DNA from: GCA-003244245 sp050699715
GTDB lineage: Bacteria; Actinomycetota; Actinomycetes; Mycobacteriales; Pseudonocardiaceae
Length of the DNA stretch: 64,000 nucleotides
Assembly: GCA_050699715.1 (NCBI GenBank)
Contig: JBOHFR010000017.1
Span: 13,089-77,088 of the forward strand
Reading direction: 5' to 3'
A model generated the notes under the pieces. It did no database searches, had not been told where the DNA came from, and saw only the letters and a list, made by a program, of their open reading frames with translations. This document shows, piece by piece, positions 18,659-29,675 of this stretch (within the stretch, counting starts at the first letter, position 1; each line of letters begins with the position of its first letter). The position numbers and the translations under genes were made by a program.

Positions 18659-19741
18659 TCAGCTCGCGCAACGCGAAGAATGGGCCGGGGGAGTGGTGAT
18701 GCGAATCTTGCGGAGGCGTTGTTCGGCTAGGTGGTCGGCGGCTACGGCGGATGGCACGCCGTCCCGCTCGGCCAGTTCGAAGATCTCCCGAGTGGTATCG
18801 AAGATCTTGGCGACCCGGGCTTTGGCCCGCTGGAAATCGAAGCCCTCGATCTCGTCGGCCACCTGAATGACTCCACCGGAGTTCACCACATAGTCGGGTG
18901 CGTAGAGGATGCCCCGCTCGTCGAGAAGCTTTTCCACGCCGGGATGCTCCAGCTGGTTGTTCGCGCCACCACAGACGATCTTGGCACGCAGCGCCGTCAC
19001 CGTGGGATCGTCCAGCGCCGCGCCGAGCGCGCACGGGGCGTACACGTCGATGAGCTCGCGGACGAGCGTTTCGGTGTCCGGCGCCACTACCACCTCGGGA
19101 TGCGCGGCGCGGACCCACTCGAGAGCCCGTTCACTGATGTCGGCCACGATCACCTCCGCGCCGTCGGCGAGCACGTGATCAATGAGGTGTCGCCCGACCT
19201 TGCCGACGCCGGCGATGCCTACCCGACGCCCTGACAGAGTGGGCGCACCCCAGGCGTGGCCAGCGGCCGCGCGCATGCCCTGGAAGACGCCGAAGGCGGT
19301 CAGGATCGACGAGTCACCGGCGCCACCATGGGCCAACGAGCGCCCGGTGACGAACTCAGACTCCCTGGCGACGATGTCCATGTCTTCGACGTAGGTGCCG
19401 ACATCGCATGCGGTGATGTAGCGCCCGCCCAGCGACTGCACGAAGCGACCATAAGCGCGCAGCACCACCTCGGTCTTGTCCCGGGTCGGATCGCCGAGGA
19501 TGACGGCCTTGCCACCGCCGTGATCCAGCCCCGCCAGCGCATTCTTGTAGGACATCGCGCGAGACAGCTGCAGCGCGTCGGCAAGGGCGTCCTCCTCGCT
19601 GGGGTAAGGGTGGAAGCGGGTGCCCCCGAGTGCCGGCCCCAGCGCGGTGGAGTGGATGGCGATGATGGCGCGGAGCCCGGAGCACTCGTCGCGGCAGAAC
19701 ACAACTTGCTCGTGGTCGCCGGATCGGAATACGTCGGTCAT
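18659..19741 (-). CDS. vdh: Valine (branched-chain amino acid) dehydrogenase
   Basis: NAD-dependent Glu/Leu/Phe/Val dehydrogenase, 360 aa, close to Streptomyces valine dehydrogenase in length. It deaminates branched-chain amino acids to 2-oxo acids. GGTRFHPY, the catalytic-lysine motif GLDHGGGKAV (K78) and ITACDVGT form the active site. GIAGVGKVGRHL is the Rossmann loop. GGGAGGGGG-type purines precede the ATG at 19741 by about 10 bases. It is upstream of lhr on the same strand with a short gap. Confidence 0.88.
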   Translation of the reverse strand: MTDVFRSGDHEQVVFCRDECSGLRAIIAIHSTALGPALGGTRFHPYPSEEDALADALQLSRAMSYKNALAGLDHGGGKAVILGDPTRDKTEVVLRAYGRFVQSLGGRYITACDVGTYVEDMDIVARESEFVTGRSLAHGGAGDSSILTAFGVFQGMRAAAGHAWGAPTLSGRRVGIAGVGKVGRHLIDHVLADGAEVIVADISERALEWVRAAHPEVVVAPDTETLVRELIDVYAPCALGAALDDPTVTALRAKIVCGGANNQLEHPGVEKLLDERGILYAPDYVVNSGGVIQVADEIEGFDFQRAKARVAKIFDTTREIFELAERDGVPSAVAADHLAEQRLRKIRITTPPAHSSRCAS

Positions 19742-19818
19742 AGTGGTAGCCCCCTCCCGCTCGGTGGCGCGATGGTGGCGCGATGGTGGCACGCCCTGCT
19801 GTACAGCGTATGCCCGGG

Positions 19819-19941
19819 TCAGCGTCCGCGTTGCCGCCACCACCAGCGGATGAGTACCAGCAGAGCGGAGAGCAGGCCGAAAAGGATCACCAACTGTCCG
19901 GCGGTGGAGGACAGCCCGGTCGGGTCGCTCGGGGCGAGCAC
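19819..19941 (-). CDS. Putative 40-aa single-pass membrane peptide
   Basis: A GTG-initiated short frame gives one strongly hydrophobic helix (AGQLVILFGLLSALLVLI) followed by a tryptophan- and arginine-rich tail (RWWWRQRGR), a typical stop-transfer pattern. It lies 77 bases upstream of vdh on the same strand and is divergent from the DUF3046 gene. There is no strong ribosome-binding site, and coding is supported only by the clean amphipathic-free helix plus basic tail. Confidence 0.35.
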   Translation of the reverse strand: MLAPSDPTGLSSTAGQLVILFGLLSALLVLIRWWWRQRGR

Positions 19942-19982
19942 CCCGTCACGATAGCCGCCGGATGTGTACCTAACCTGGCAGA

Positions 19983-20177
19983 ATGCGGATAACCCACTTC
20001 CGGCAGCGGATGGACGAGGAATTCGGCACGGCCAGGGCGGCCGCGCTAGCCCATGATCACGTGTTCGCCGAGCTCGGCGGTCGGACGGTAAACGGGGCGC
20101 TGGAGACGGGGATTGACATCAAGCGGGTATGGGCCGTGGTGTGCGCCACATTCGACGTTCCCGAGGAGCGGCGTTGA
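19983..20177 (+). CDS. DUF3046 family protein
   Basis: 64-aa conserved actinobacterial protein with the family pattern MRITHFRQRMDEEFG and an ending like IDIKRVWAVVCATFDVPEERR. Its function is unknown, but the gene is characteristically found just before recA in actinobacteria, as here. The start has no obvious Shine-Dalgarno and may be leaderless. Confidence 0.88.
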   Translation: MRITHFRQRMDEEFGTARAAALAHDHVFAELGGRTVNGALETGIDIKRVWAVVCATFDVPEERR

Positions 20178-20242
20178 CCAGTCTCGCATCCCCGGCGCCG
20201 GTGGGCGCCGCAAGCTAGCGCGCCGGCGTGTCGCTCCTGACG

Positions 20243-20265
20243 TCGAACACGTGTTCGTCTAGGAT
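20243..20265 (+). promoter_or_regulatory. recA LexA-controlled promoter (SOS box and -10)
   Basis: TCGAACACGTGTTCGT (20243-20258) matches the SOS consensus with one mismatch at the last base. A TAGGAT at 20260-20265 directly follows and fits an actinobacterial -10, so LexA would cover the promoter. It lies 118 bases before the recA ATG, like the distal SOS promoter of mycobacterial recA. Confidence 0.8.
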
Positions 20266-20316
20266 GTTGTCCACAGCCGGACTCCTGTCCACAGATCCGG
20301 TGTGTGTCGCCGCGAA

Positions 20317-20339
20317 GTGTCGGTCCTATCGCCTAGCGT
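20317..20339 (+). promoter_or_regulatory. recA proximal PafBC-type (LexA-independent) promoter motif
   Basis: GTGTCGGTC, then eight bases, then TAGCGT (20334-20339) follows the mycobacterial RecA-NDp/PafBC promoter pattern TTGTCRGTG-N8-TAnnnT closely. It lies between the SOS box and the recA start, the same order as the two recA promoters of M. tuberculosis. Confidence 0.6.
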
Positions 20340-20382
20340 CGGCCCCGACCCAGAAGAACCGATTAGCGAGGTGGACCGTCAG

Positions 20383-22733
<2,351 letters not shown>

Positions 22734-22734
<1 letters not shown>

Positions 22735-23249
22735 TGCCCTGGTCCAAAGCCATGAGTCCGGCGGTGGAGGCGCAGGGAATCTGCCTGCGGTTGCTCACCG
22801 CGCGGCTGTGCAGCCGAGCCGAGTTGGCCGATGCATTGCGCAGGCGCGGGATTCCCGAGGAGGTCGCCGAGCTAGTGCTCGACCGCCTAAGCGAGGTGGG
22901 TCTGGTGAATGACACCGCATTCGCCGCGGTGGCGGTGCACTCCGGGCACCGCCACCGCGGCCTGGGTAGGAGAGCGCTGAGTACTGGGCTCCGGCGTCGG
23001 GGAGTGCCAGATGAGATCGTTCGCGAGGCCGTGGCGACGGTAGGGCCCGAGGATGAGGAACAGCGGGCCCGCGAACTGGTCCGGCGCAAGCTACGCACCA
23101 ACACCGTGCGGGACGCCGGCACCCTAGCCCGCAAACTGGGCGGGATGCTTGCCCGCAAGGGCTACTCCGAGGGGCTGGCGTGGCGAGTAATACGTGACGA
23201 GCTCGGCCCGGGCGACTGGTCCACCGAGGTCGAGCCGTGTCCTGACTGA
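22734..23249 (+). CDS. recX: Regulatory protein RecX
   Basis: Small alpha-helical protein of 171 aa made of RecX three-helix repeats (CLRLLTARLCSRAELADALRRRG, then LVNDTAFA). It binds RecA filaments and limits their activity. Its start overlaps the recA stop by one base, so the two genes are co-translated, as in mycobacteria and streptomycetes. It ends 11 bases from the convergent LysR gene. Confidence 0.93.
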
Positions 23250-23260
23250 CTACTGGGTGC

Positions 23261-24187
23261 TCAGCCGGGGGCGATGAATTCGACGCCGGCGGGGAGGCTG
23301 CCTTGGGCGTGCGCGCCGCTGAGCAGCTGCAACAGCGTGGTGCGGAATTCTTCAGCGGCTCGGGTTGGGCGCACGTCGGTGCGGTGGGCAAGCGAGATCG
23401 TCCGGATCGGCGGGAGAGGCACGAACGGCACACCACGAAGCTGGGGGCGGCCTTGGAGAACCATGCTGGGGACTACGGCGATCCCGAGACCTGCTTCGAC
23501 GAAGCTGAGTACCGCGTCCATCTCGCCCCCCTCGATGGCGAACCGTGGCTGAAACCCAGCTCGCTGACATGCCGTGAGAGTCATTGATCTGAGGTCGTAG
23601 CCCTCCCGGAACATCACCAAGGGGCGGTCCCGAAGGTCCTCGATCCGAAACGAGTCAATGTCCATGGTGCGCGGTACGGCGACGGTGAGCTGTTCGCGAA
23701 GGATCGGGACAGTATGCAGGGCGGGATCCCCTCGGTGCGCCGGAGAAGTGATCATCGCCAGGTCGAGGGCTCCTTCCGCGAGCTGCCGTACCAGATCTCG
23801 GGACCCGCTTTCGTCGATGATGAGCTGTATGCCTGGATAACGGACGCGGAAATTGGCGAGTGCGTAGGCCAGCGGCCCGGTGCAGAGGCTTGGGGTGGCA
23901 CCCAGCCGTAGCCGGCCCCCGCGAAGCTCGGCCAGCTCGTGCACCTGCAACCGGGCGGTCTCGACGTCGGCGAGAATTCGCTTGGCGAAGGGGACGAGCA
24001 CCTCCCCAGCTGGCGTGAGCGTCACGTTGCCTCGGGCTCGGTGGAACAGCTCACTGCCCAGTTCGCGCTCCAGGCAATGGATCTGTTTGCTCAGCGACGG
24101 CTGGGCGACGTGCGTGAGCTCGGCTGCTCGGGTGAAGTGGCGGGTCCGAGCGACGGCCAGAAAGTACACCAATTGCTGTATTTGCAC
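23261..24187 (-). CDS. LysR-family transcriptional regulator
   Basis: 308-aa regulator. The N-terminal winged helix is MQIQQLVYFLAVARTRHFTRAAE with recognition segment QPSLSKQIHCLERELG. The effector domain begins near residue 90 (GGRLRLGATPSLCTGPLA). The GTG start fits the family's first residue pattern. It is divergent from the succinate dehydrogenase genes, and a perfect 9-bp dyad abuts its start, so control of that operon and of itself is likely (inference). Confidence 0.9.
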   Translation of the reverse strand: MQIQQLVYFLAVARTRHFTRAAELTHVAQPSLSKQIHCLERELGSELFHRARGNVTLTPAGEVLVPFAKRILADVETARLQVHELAELRGGRLRLGATPSLCTGPLAYALANFRVRYPGIQLIIDESGSRDLVRQLAEGALDLAMITSPAHRGDPALHTVPILREQLTVAVPRTMDIDSFRIEDLRDRPLVMFREGYDLRSMTLTACQRAGFQPRFAIEGGEMDAVLSFVEAGLGIAVVPSMVLQGRPQLRGVPFVPLPPIRTISLAHRTDVRPTRAAEEFRTTLLQLLSGAHAQGSLPAGVEFIAPG

Positions 24188-24210
24188 CTCGATAGCTTAT
24201 CGCTATCGAG
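24188..24210. promoter_or_regulatory. Candidate LysR operator (9-5-9 perfect dyad)
   Basis: CTCGATAGC and GCTATCGAG flank TTATC. The dyad contains the T-N11-A arrangement of LysR-type sites (ATAGCttatcGCTAT) and ends at the base next to the regulator's GTG. It is the only strong dyad noticed in the 185-base divergent region before the sdh genes. Confidence 0.6.
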
Positions 24211-24372
24211 ACGAGCGTCACCATATCTTGGACCTGTGCTACGGACTTGGCTTAGTGTCAGTAGTGAAGTGAGCGCCGCAGGCCGCCGACCTGTGGCGAT
24301 GGTGCCGGCAGCGGCTGCCACTGCACGCTGAACTGACCACGCTGGCCCGTGGCCCCGACCTGAATCGATGTC

Positions 24373-25209
24373 ATGACCACCACCTCATCGTCCCCGCCAT
24401 CCGGAGTCGGCCAACCTGGTCGGATACAGTCCGCCCGGGCGGCGATCTCTGCCCGGACCTTGCGCACTGACCGCTGGTGGGTGTCACCCTTGGTGACTGC
24501 CATCGTACTGGGGGCCTTCATCGTCTACACGACGCTCCGGCTATTCATGCGGAATGACTATTGGGTCGGTGAATACCACTACCTTACCCCGTTGTACTCG
24601 CCGTGCTTGAGCGACTCGTGCGCCCCGGGATCATCACATTTCGGCACCCCACTGCCGGCGTTTCCGCTGGCACTGCCGCTGCCTATCCTGGTTTTTCCGA
24701 TCCTTGCCGGATTTCGTGCCAGCTGCTATTATTATCGCAAGGCCGGCTACCGATCTTTTCTCCTGTCGCCACCGGGATGCGCGGTTGCTGAGCCGGCGAA
24801 GAAGTACGCTGGGGAAACCCGATTTCCACTAGTTCTACAGAACTTTCATCGGTATTTTTTCTACCTCGCTAGCGCGTTATTGCTGATCAACACTTATGAT
24901 GCTGTATTGGCGTTTTTCCCTGCCGACGGTGGCTTTGGAGTGGGTCTGGGCTCGCTGATCCTGCTGATCAATGTCACGATGCTGTGGCTATACTCACTGT
25001 CGTGCCATGCGTGTCGACACATTTTCGGAGGTCGGCTGAAGAATTTCTCCAAGCATCGCATAAGGTACTGGTTCTGGACGCGGCTGTCCAAGCTCAACGG
25101 GTGGCACATGCAATTCGCGTGGACGTCGCTGATCACGGTGATGCTCACGGACTTCTATATCATGGCCGTCGCTGCGGGCTGGATAGCCGACCTGCGCCTG
25201 TTCAACTAA
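24373..25209 (+). CDS. sdhC: Succinate dehydrogenase membrane anchor subunit (Sdh1 type)
   Basis: 278-aa integral membrane protein with about five hydrophobic helices. Histidines that can ligate haem or line the quinone site are seen in LVLQNFHRYFFYLAS, LSCHACRHIFGG and LNGWHMQFAW. It matches the single, large anchor of the mycobacterial Sdh1 complex (Rv0249c-like) rather than the small paired SdhC/SdhD anchors. It is first in the order anchor-flavoprotein-iron-sulfur, and the next gene begins 34 bases downstream. Confidence 0.82.
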   Translation: MTTTSSSPPSGVGQPGRIQSARAAISARTLRTDRWWVSPLVTAIVLGAFIVYTTLRLFMRNDYWVGEYHYLTPLYSPCLSDSCAPGSSHFGTPLPAFPLALPLPILVFPILAGFRASCYYYRKAGYRSFLLSPPGCAVAEPAKKYAGETRFPLVLQNFHRYFFYLASALLLINTYDAVLAFFPADGGFGVGLGSLILLINVTMLWLYSLSCHACRHIFGGRLKNFSKHRIRYWFWTRLSKLNGWHMQFAWTSLITVMLTDFYIMAVAAGWIADLRLFN

Positions 25210-25243
25210 TCGATCCTATTTACTTGACGAGGAACCGGTACCT

Positions 25244-27151
25244 ATGATCGAGATCGAGTCCTACGACTATGACGTCGTGGTGATCGGCGCGGGCGGCGCC
25301 GGGCTGCGCGCCGCGATCGAGGCCCGTGAGCTGGGCAAACGTACCGCCGTTGTCTCCAAGTCCTTGTTCGGCAAGGCTCACACCGTGATGGCCGAGGGAG
25401 GCATTGCGGCGTCGATGGGCAACGTGAGCTCACGGGACAGCTGGCAGGTCCATTTTCGCGACACCATGCGCGGGGGTAAGTTTCTGAATAACTGGCGGAT
25501 GGCCGAGCTGCACGCGAAGGAAGCGTCGCAGCGGGTATGGGAGTTGGAGACCTATGGTGCGCTGTTTGACCGCACTAAGGATGGCAAGATCAGCCAGCGC
25601 AACTTTGGTGGACACGAGTACCCGCGGCTGGCCCATGTGGGTGATCGCACGGGTCTGGAGTTGATCCGCACGCTGCAGCAGAAAATTGTTTCGCTACAGC
25701 AAGAGGATTTCGCTCAACACGGCGATTATGAGGCTAACCTGAAAGTCTTCGCCGAATGCACGATCACGGATTTGCTCACAGATGCCGACACGGTGTCCGG
25801 GGCTTTCGGCTACTGGCGGGAGACTGGCCGCTTCATCCGGTTCGATGCCCCTGCCGTGGTGCTGGCCACTGGCGGCATCGGAAAGGCTTTCAAGGTCACC
25901 AGCAACTCCTGGGAGTATACTGGCGACGGGCACGCGCTCGCGCTGCGTTGCGGTGCGGCGCTGATTAACATGGAGTTCGTCCAGTTTCACCCCACGGGCA
26001 TGGTGTGGCCGCCCAGTGTCAAGGGGATCCTCGTCACCGAGTCGGTTCGTGGCGATGGTGGGGTGTTGCGCAACTCCGAAAACAAACGCTTCATGTTTGA
26101 CTATATCCCCGAGGTCTTCAAGAACCAGTACGCGACTTCGGCGCAAGAGGCGGACCGTTGGTACGACGATCCGGACAGTAACCGCCGGCCGCCGGAGTTG
26201 CTGCCTCGTGACGAGGTCGCGCGTGCGATTAACTCCGAGGTGAAAGCGGGTCGCGGGTCACCGCATGGAGGGGTCTTTCTCGACGTCTCAACCCGGCTTC
26301 CCGCTGAGGTCATCAAGAAGCGGCTTCCCTCGATGTACCACCAGTTCAAGGAACTTGCCGACGTCGACATCACGGCCGAGCCTATGGAGGTCGGCCCCAC
26401 CTGCCACTACGTCATGGGTGGCGTGGAGGTTGATCCGGACACCGCGGCAGCCTCGGTGCGCGGACTCTTCGCGGCCGGTGAGGTTGCCGGCGGAATGCAT
26501 GGCTCCAACCGGCTGGGCGGTAACTCGCTGTCCGACCTGCTCGTTTTCGGTCGCCGGGCCGGCCTCGGGGCGGCGACCTACGTGGACTCTCTGGGCGGGC
26601 TCCGGCCGTTAGTCCGCGAGGCGGAGGTGGCGGCCGCAGCGCAGCGGGCGGTCAGCCCCTTCCGGACGGAAACTGACAGCGTGGGCACCGAGAACCCCTA
26701 CTTGCTGCAGCAAGAACTCCAGCAGACCATGAACGACCTCGTCGGCATCATCCGCAAGGCAGAGGAGATGGAGCTCGCGGTCAAGAGACTTGAGGAGCTG
26801 CGTCGCCGCGCCCAGCACGTTGTGGTGGAGGGTCACCGTCAGTTCAATCCTGGCTGGCACCTCGCACTGGACCTGCGCAACATGCTGGTGGTGAGCGAGT
26901 GCATCGCACGGGCCGCGCTGGAGCGCACCGAAAGCCGGGGTGGGCACACCCGAGACGACTACCCGGTGATGGACCCGCAGTGGCGACATGTCCTGCTGGT
27001 ATGTACGCAGCGCGCCAACGGAGCCGAAAGCGGCGTTCGCGTCGGACGCAAGGAGCAGATCCCGATGCGCGCGGACCTGGTTGAGCTATTCGATCATGAC
27101 GAGCTGAAGAAGTACTTCACCGCCGGGGAGCTCTCGGGAGGGACGGACTGA
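25244..27151 (+). CDS. sdhA: Succinate dehydrogenase flavoprotein subunit
   Basis: 635-aa FAD subunit oxidising succinate to fumarate. VVVIGAGGAGLRAAIEA is the FAD fold and KAHTVMAEGGIAAS carries the histidine for covalent FAD. Active-site segments include FHPTGM, ESVRGDGG and MEVGPTCHYVMGGV. HGSNRLGGNSLSDLLVFGRRAG closes the FAD domain. GAGGAA precedes the ATG by nine bases. The sequence resembles the Sdh1 flavoprotein (Rv0248c). Confidence 0.94.
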   Translation: MIEIESYDYDVVVIGAGGAGLRAAIEARELGKRTAVVSKSLFGKAHTVMAEGGIAASMGNVSSRDSWQVHFRDTMRGGKFLNNWRMAELHAKEASQRVWELETYGALFDRTKDGKISQRNFGGHEYPRLAHVGDRTGLELIRTLQQKIVSLQQEDFAQHGDYEANLKVFAECTITDLLTDADTVSGAFGYWRETGRFIRFDAPAVVLATGGIGKAFKVTSNSWEYTGDGHALALRCGAALINMEFVQFHPTGMVWPPSVKGILVTESVRGDGGVLRNSENKRFMFDYIPEVFKNQYATSAQEADRWYDDPDSNRRPPELLPRDEVARAINSEVKAGRGSPHGGVFLDVSTRLPAEVIKKRLPSMYHQFKELADVDITAEPMEVGPTCHYVMGGVEVDPDTAAASVRGLFAAGEVAGGMHGSNRLGGNSLSDLLVFGRRAGLGAATYVDSLGGLRPLVREAEVAAAAQRAVSPFRTETDSVGTENPYLLQQELQQTMNDLVGIIRKAEEMELAVKRLEELRRRAQHVVVEGHRQFNPGWHLALDLRNMLVVSECIARAALERTESRGGHTRDDYPVMDPQWRHVLLVCTQRANGAESGVRVGRKEQIPMRADLVELFDHDELKKYFTAGELSGGTD

Positions 27152-27152
27152 C

Positions 27153-27911
27153 ATGGGCAACCAGCGACGCTTCCAAATATGGCGGGGTGACGCCCACGGC
27201 GGGAACCTTGTTGATTTTGACGTCGAGGTCAACGAGGGAGAGGTGGTCCTCGATGTAGTCCACCGCCTGCAGGCCACCCAGGCGCCCGACCTCGCGGTGC
27301 GGTGGAACTGTAAGGCGGGCAAGTGTGGATCGTGCAGTGCTGAGATTAACGGCCGGCCGCGCCTGATGTGTATGACGCGGATGTCCACGTTGCCGCCCCA
27401 GCTGCCGGTGACGGTCACCCCGTTGCGGACTTTCCCGGTCATCCGCGATCTCGTCACCGACGTTTCATACAACTATCAGAAGGCGCGCGAGGTGCGTTCG
27501 TTCATGCCGCCCAAGGGTGTGCAGCCTGGCGAGTACCGGATGCAGCAAGTGGATGTGGAACGCTCGCAGGAGTTCCGCAAGTGTATCGAGTGCTTCCTGT
27601 GCCAGAACACCTGTCACGTGATCCGCGACCACGAGGAGAATAAGGAGAGCTTCTCTGGACCGCGTTTTCTCATGCGGATCACTGAGCTCGACATGCACCC
27701 GTTGGACGCCGCCGATGAGGAGGGCGTGGATCGCAAACGGTCTGCGCAGGACGACCATGGGCTTGGATTCTGTAATATTACCAAGTGCTGCACCGAAGTG
27801 TGCCCGGAGCATATCAAGATCACGGACAATGCCTTGATTCCGATGAAGGAAAGGGTTGCGGACATCCGGTTCGATCCGTTGGTCCGGCTATTCCGCCGCA
27901 ACCGAGGATAG
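27153..27911 (+). CDS. sdhB: Succinate dehydrogenase iron-sulfur subunit
   Basis: 252-aa electron-transfer subunit. The N-terminal [2Fe-2S] site is CKAGKCGSC with a later Cys in RPRLMC. The C-terminal ferredoxin domain has CIECFLCQNTCHV and CNITKCCTEVCPEHI for the [4Fe-4S] and [3Fe-4S] clusters. It begins one base after sdhA ends, with GGGAGGG upstream, and closes the operon. Confidence 0.94.
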   Translation: MGNQRRFQIWRGDAHGGNLVDFDVEVNEGEVVLDVVHRLQATQAPDLAVRWNCKAGKCGSCSAEINGRPRLMCMTRMSTLPPQLPVTVTPLRTFPVIRDLVTDVSYNYQKAREVRSFMPPKGVQPGEYRMQQVDVERSQEFRKCIECFLCQNTCHVIRDHEENKESFSGPRFLMRITELDMHPLDAADEEGVDRKRSAQDDHGLGFCNITKCCTEVCPEHIKITDNALIPMKERVADIRFDPLVRLFRRNRG

Positions 27912-27916
27912 GCCAG

Positions 27917-27939
27917 CCCCGGGCTGGGTCAACCCGGGG
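27917..27939. terminator. Candidate convergent stem-loop terminator
   Basis: CCCCGGG and CCCGGGG pair perfectly around a nine-base loop between the convergent sdhB and solute-binding protein genes. There is no T-tract, so it is not a classical intrinsic terminator. Two copies of ATAGATCAAC follow within 30 bases. Confidence 0.4.
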
Positions 27940-27961
27940 ATAGATCAACCCCAAGAATAGA

Positions 27962-28957
27962 TCAACGGAGCATAGGGGGGCTGGGTACCGGAGTGCCGAG
28001 GTACTCAGCGTAGAGGCGAGCCCAGGTGCCGTCGCCGATCGCGTGCCGCAGCACCGCGGTGACCCGCTCGCGCAGTAGCGGGTCACCCAGCGGCAGTCCG
28101 ATGCCGTACTCGGTGGTCCCTAGCGGCTCGCCGACCACCCGCAGCGTGCCGGGTTTCTGGGAGAGCAACGCTGCCACGGCGTCCTGATCCCCGGCGATCG
28201 CCTCGACGCGATCCCCGAGCAGGTTCGCGCACGCACCCAGGGTCGCCCGCGTCTGCAGCGTCACGCCGCGATCGGCCAGCGCTGCCGCGGCTGGCGAGTC
28301 CGCGGCAGCGCATATCTCCTGGTGACCGAGCGAGTTCAGGCCCGTCACCGCGCTGGTGGTGGGCGCAACCAGGCGCAACGGGCGTACCAGGTAAGGACCC
28401 GCGATGCCCACCTTGGCGCTGTGCGCTGCGGTGATCTCATATCCGCCAAGCACGAGATCCACATCAGCTGTGCCCACTGCCGCCTCGCGGCTACTCGCGG
28501 GCAGGAGCTTAAAACTGGTGCGGGCGGGATCCACCCCCAGGTCACGGGCGATCAGACCAAGCAACGCGACGTCGAACCCGGTGTAGCCACCCGAATCTGG
28601 GGTGCGCTGTGCCAGCCCGGGTACCTCGTGGATCGCGACGATGAGCTTGCCGCGCAGGACGATCCGGTCGATGGTTGGCGACCCGCTGCTTGCCGGGCGT
28701 GCTGGAGTGACCGTGTCGAATGGCCCGCCAGCCACCGAAGCGGGATTGTCGCTGAATAGAGCGGTAACCCCGTGGACGGCCTGGCTCAGCACCCACAGCG
28801 CCACGATCACGATCACGATGAGCAGGCAGCCGACCCGCCCTGGCCGCGCCCTTCCACGCCGACGCACCATCCCCAGTACCGACCGGAGCCAGGCGCCGGA
28901 CGAGGGTGTCGGCCCCTGTGCCAGCTCCGGCCAAGGCCGCCGAGGATCAAGATCCAT
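27962..28957 (-). CDS. Membrane-anchored ABC-type solute-binding protein (SBP_bac_3)
   Basis: 331-aa protein with an N-terminal signal anchor (VGCLLIVIVIVALWVLSQ, about residues 43-60) and an extracytoplasmic type 3 periplasmic-binding fold, the family of glutamate/glutamine binding proteins. Fold landmarks are GKLIVAIHEVPGLA, GYTGFDVALLGLIARDLG and VDLVLGGYEIT. There is no lipobox and no permease or ATPase nearby, so it may be a sensor or lack its transporter. Its ATG lies inside the end of mntP (11-base overlap). Confidence 0.8.
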   Translation of the reverse strand: MDLDPRRPWPELAQGPTPSSGAWLRSVLGMVRRRGRARPGRVGCLLIVIVIVALWVLSQAVHGVTALFSDNPASVAGGPFDTVTPARPASSGSPTIDRIVLRGKLIVAIHEVPGLAQRTPDSGGYTGFDVALLGLIARDLGVDPARTSFKLLPASSREAAVGTADVDLVLGGYEITAAHSAKVGIAGPYLVRPLRLVAPTTSAVTGLNSLGHQEICAAADSPAAAALADRGVTLQTRATLGACANLLGDRVEAIAGDQDAVAALLSQKPGTLRVVGEPLGTTEYGIGLPLGDPLLRERVTAVLRHAIGDGTWARLYAEYLGTPVPSPPMLR

Positions 28958-29675
28958 TGCGGTCGGCCACGACGTAACTCAGCTCCCGTACCCAGGCTGG
29001 CAGAAAACGGTGCGCACCGGTAGTGACGGTGCCCAGGATAAGTATGAGGATGCCGACGGCTACCGCGTGGCGGGTAGTGACCAGCCCGATGTGGATAAGC
29101 GTCTCGGCGAGCAGGTAGCTGCCGAGAACGACCAGCATGGGGCCGGTCAAGCGTTCGATGCCCTCGCGCAAGCGTTCGCTGATCCGGACGCCGAAAGATA
29201 ACCCGAGCTGGGAGACGACCAGTGCTTGGATCACGATGCCGGCGACGATGGTGGCGGGGACGATGGTGGCGGGTATGGTGGCCTCGGCGCCAAGACCGAG
29301 GCCCAAGCCGATCGCCAGCTCGTCGAGGCTGATGGATAGCGCGAGTCCGACCAAGGCGATGCCCTGCGCGCTGGTGAGTCGGCGTGCCTTCGCGGCCTCG
29401 TCGTCATCGTTGTCGGCCCACCATAGGTAACCGCCGAGGAGGATGAGCAGGCCACCGGAGAGGTAATCAGCGACGCTGCCGACCGTATGTCCGATGGATG
29501 CGCCAAGGGCGAGACCCACCAGTGGCATACCCCCTTCGCAAAGAACAAAGATAGCTGAGATCCGCCACCGGATCGATCTGGTGGGTCGGCTCGCGCCCAC
29601 TGTGGCGGCGATCGCGAACGTGTCCACGCTCAGCGGTAGCACGAACAATAGGAAACTAAGAAAAAAGTTGTCCAT
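28947..29675 (-). CDS. mntP: Manganese efflux pump MntP-family protein
   Basis: 242-aa membrane protein with six hydrophobic segments and acidic residues in the first and fourth (LSVDTFAIAATVG and SISLDELAIGLGLG), the duplicated half-motif of MntP/TerC-like exporters. It is expected to export Mn(II). A tandem AT-I-V-P-A-T-I-V stretch follows the fourth helix. GGGAG lies 12 bases before the ATG. It is the upstream partner of the solute-binding protein gene. No yybP-ykoY manganese riboswitch could be recognised upstream. Confidence 0.78.
   Translation of the reverse strand: MDNFFLSFLLFVLPLSVDTFAIAATVGASRPTRSIRWRISAIFVLCEGGMPLVGLALGASIGHTVGSVADYLSGGLLILLGGYLWWADNDDDEAAKARRLTSAQGIALVGLALSISLDELAIGLGLGLGAEATIPATIVPATIVAGIVIQALVVSQLGLSFGVRISERLREGIERLTGPMLVVLGSYLLAETLIHIGLVTTRHAVAVGILILILGTVTTGAHRFLPAWVRELSYVVADRNGS

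Noticed and set aside
18603..19118. Upstream extension of lhr into the dehydrogenase gene
   Set aside because: The frame stays open by chance; Lhr similarity begins at the ATG near 18602 and the extension overlaps a well-supported gene.
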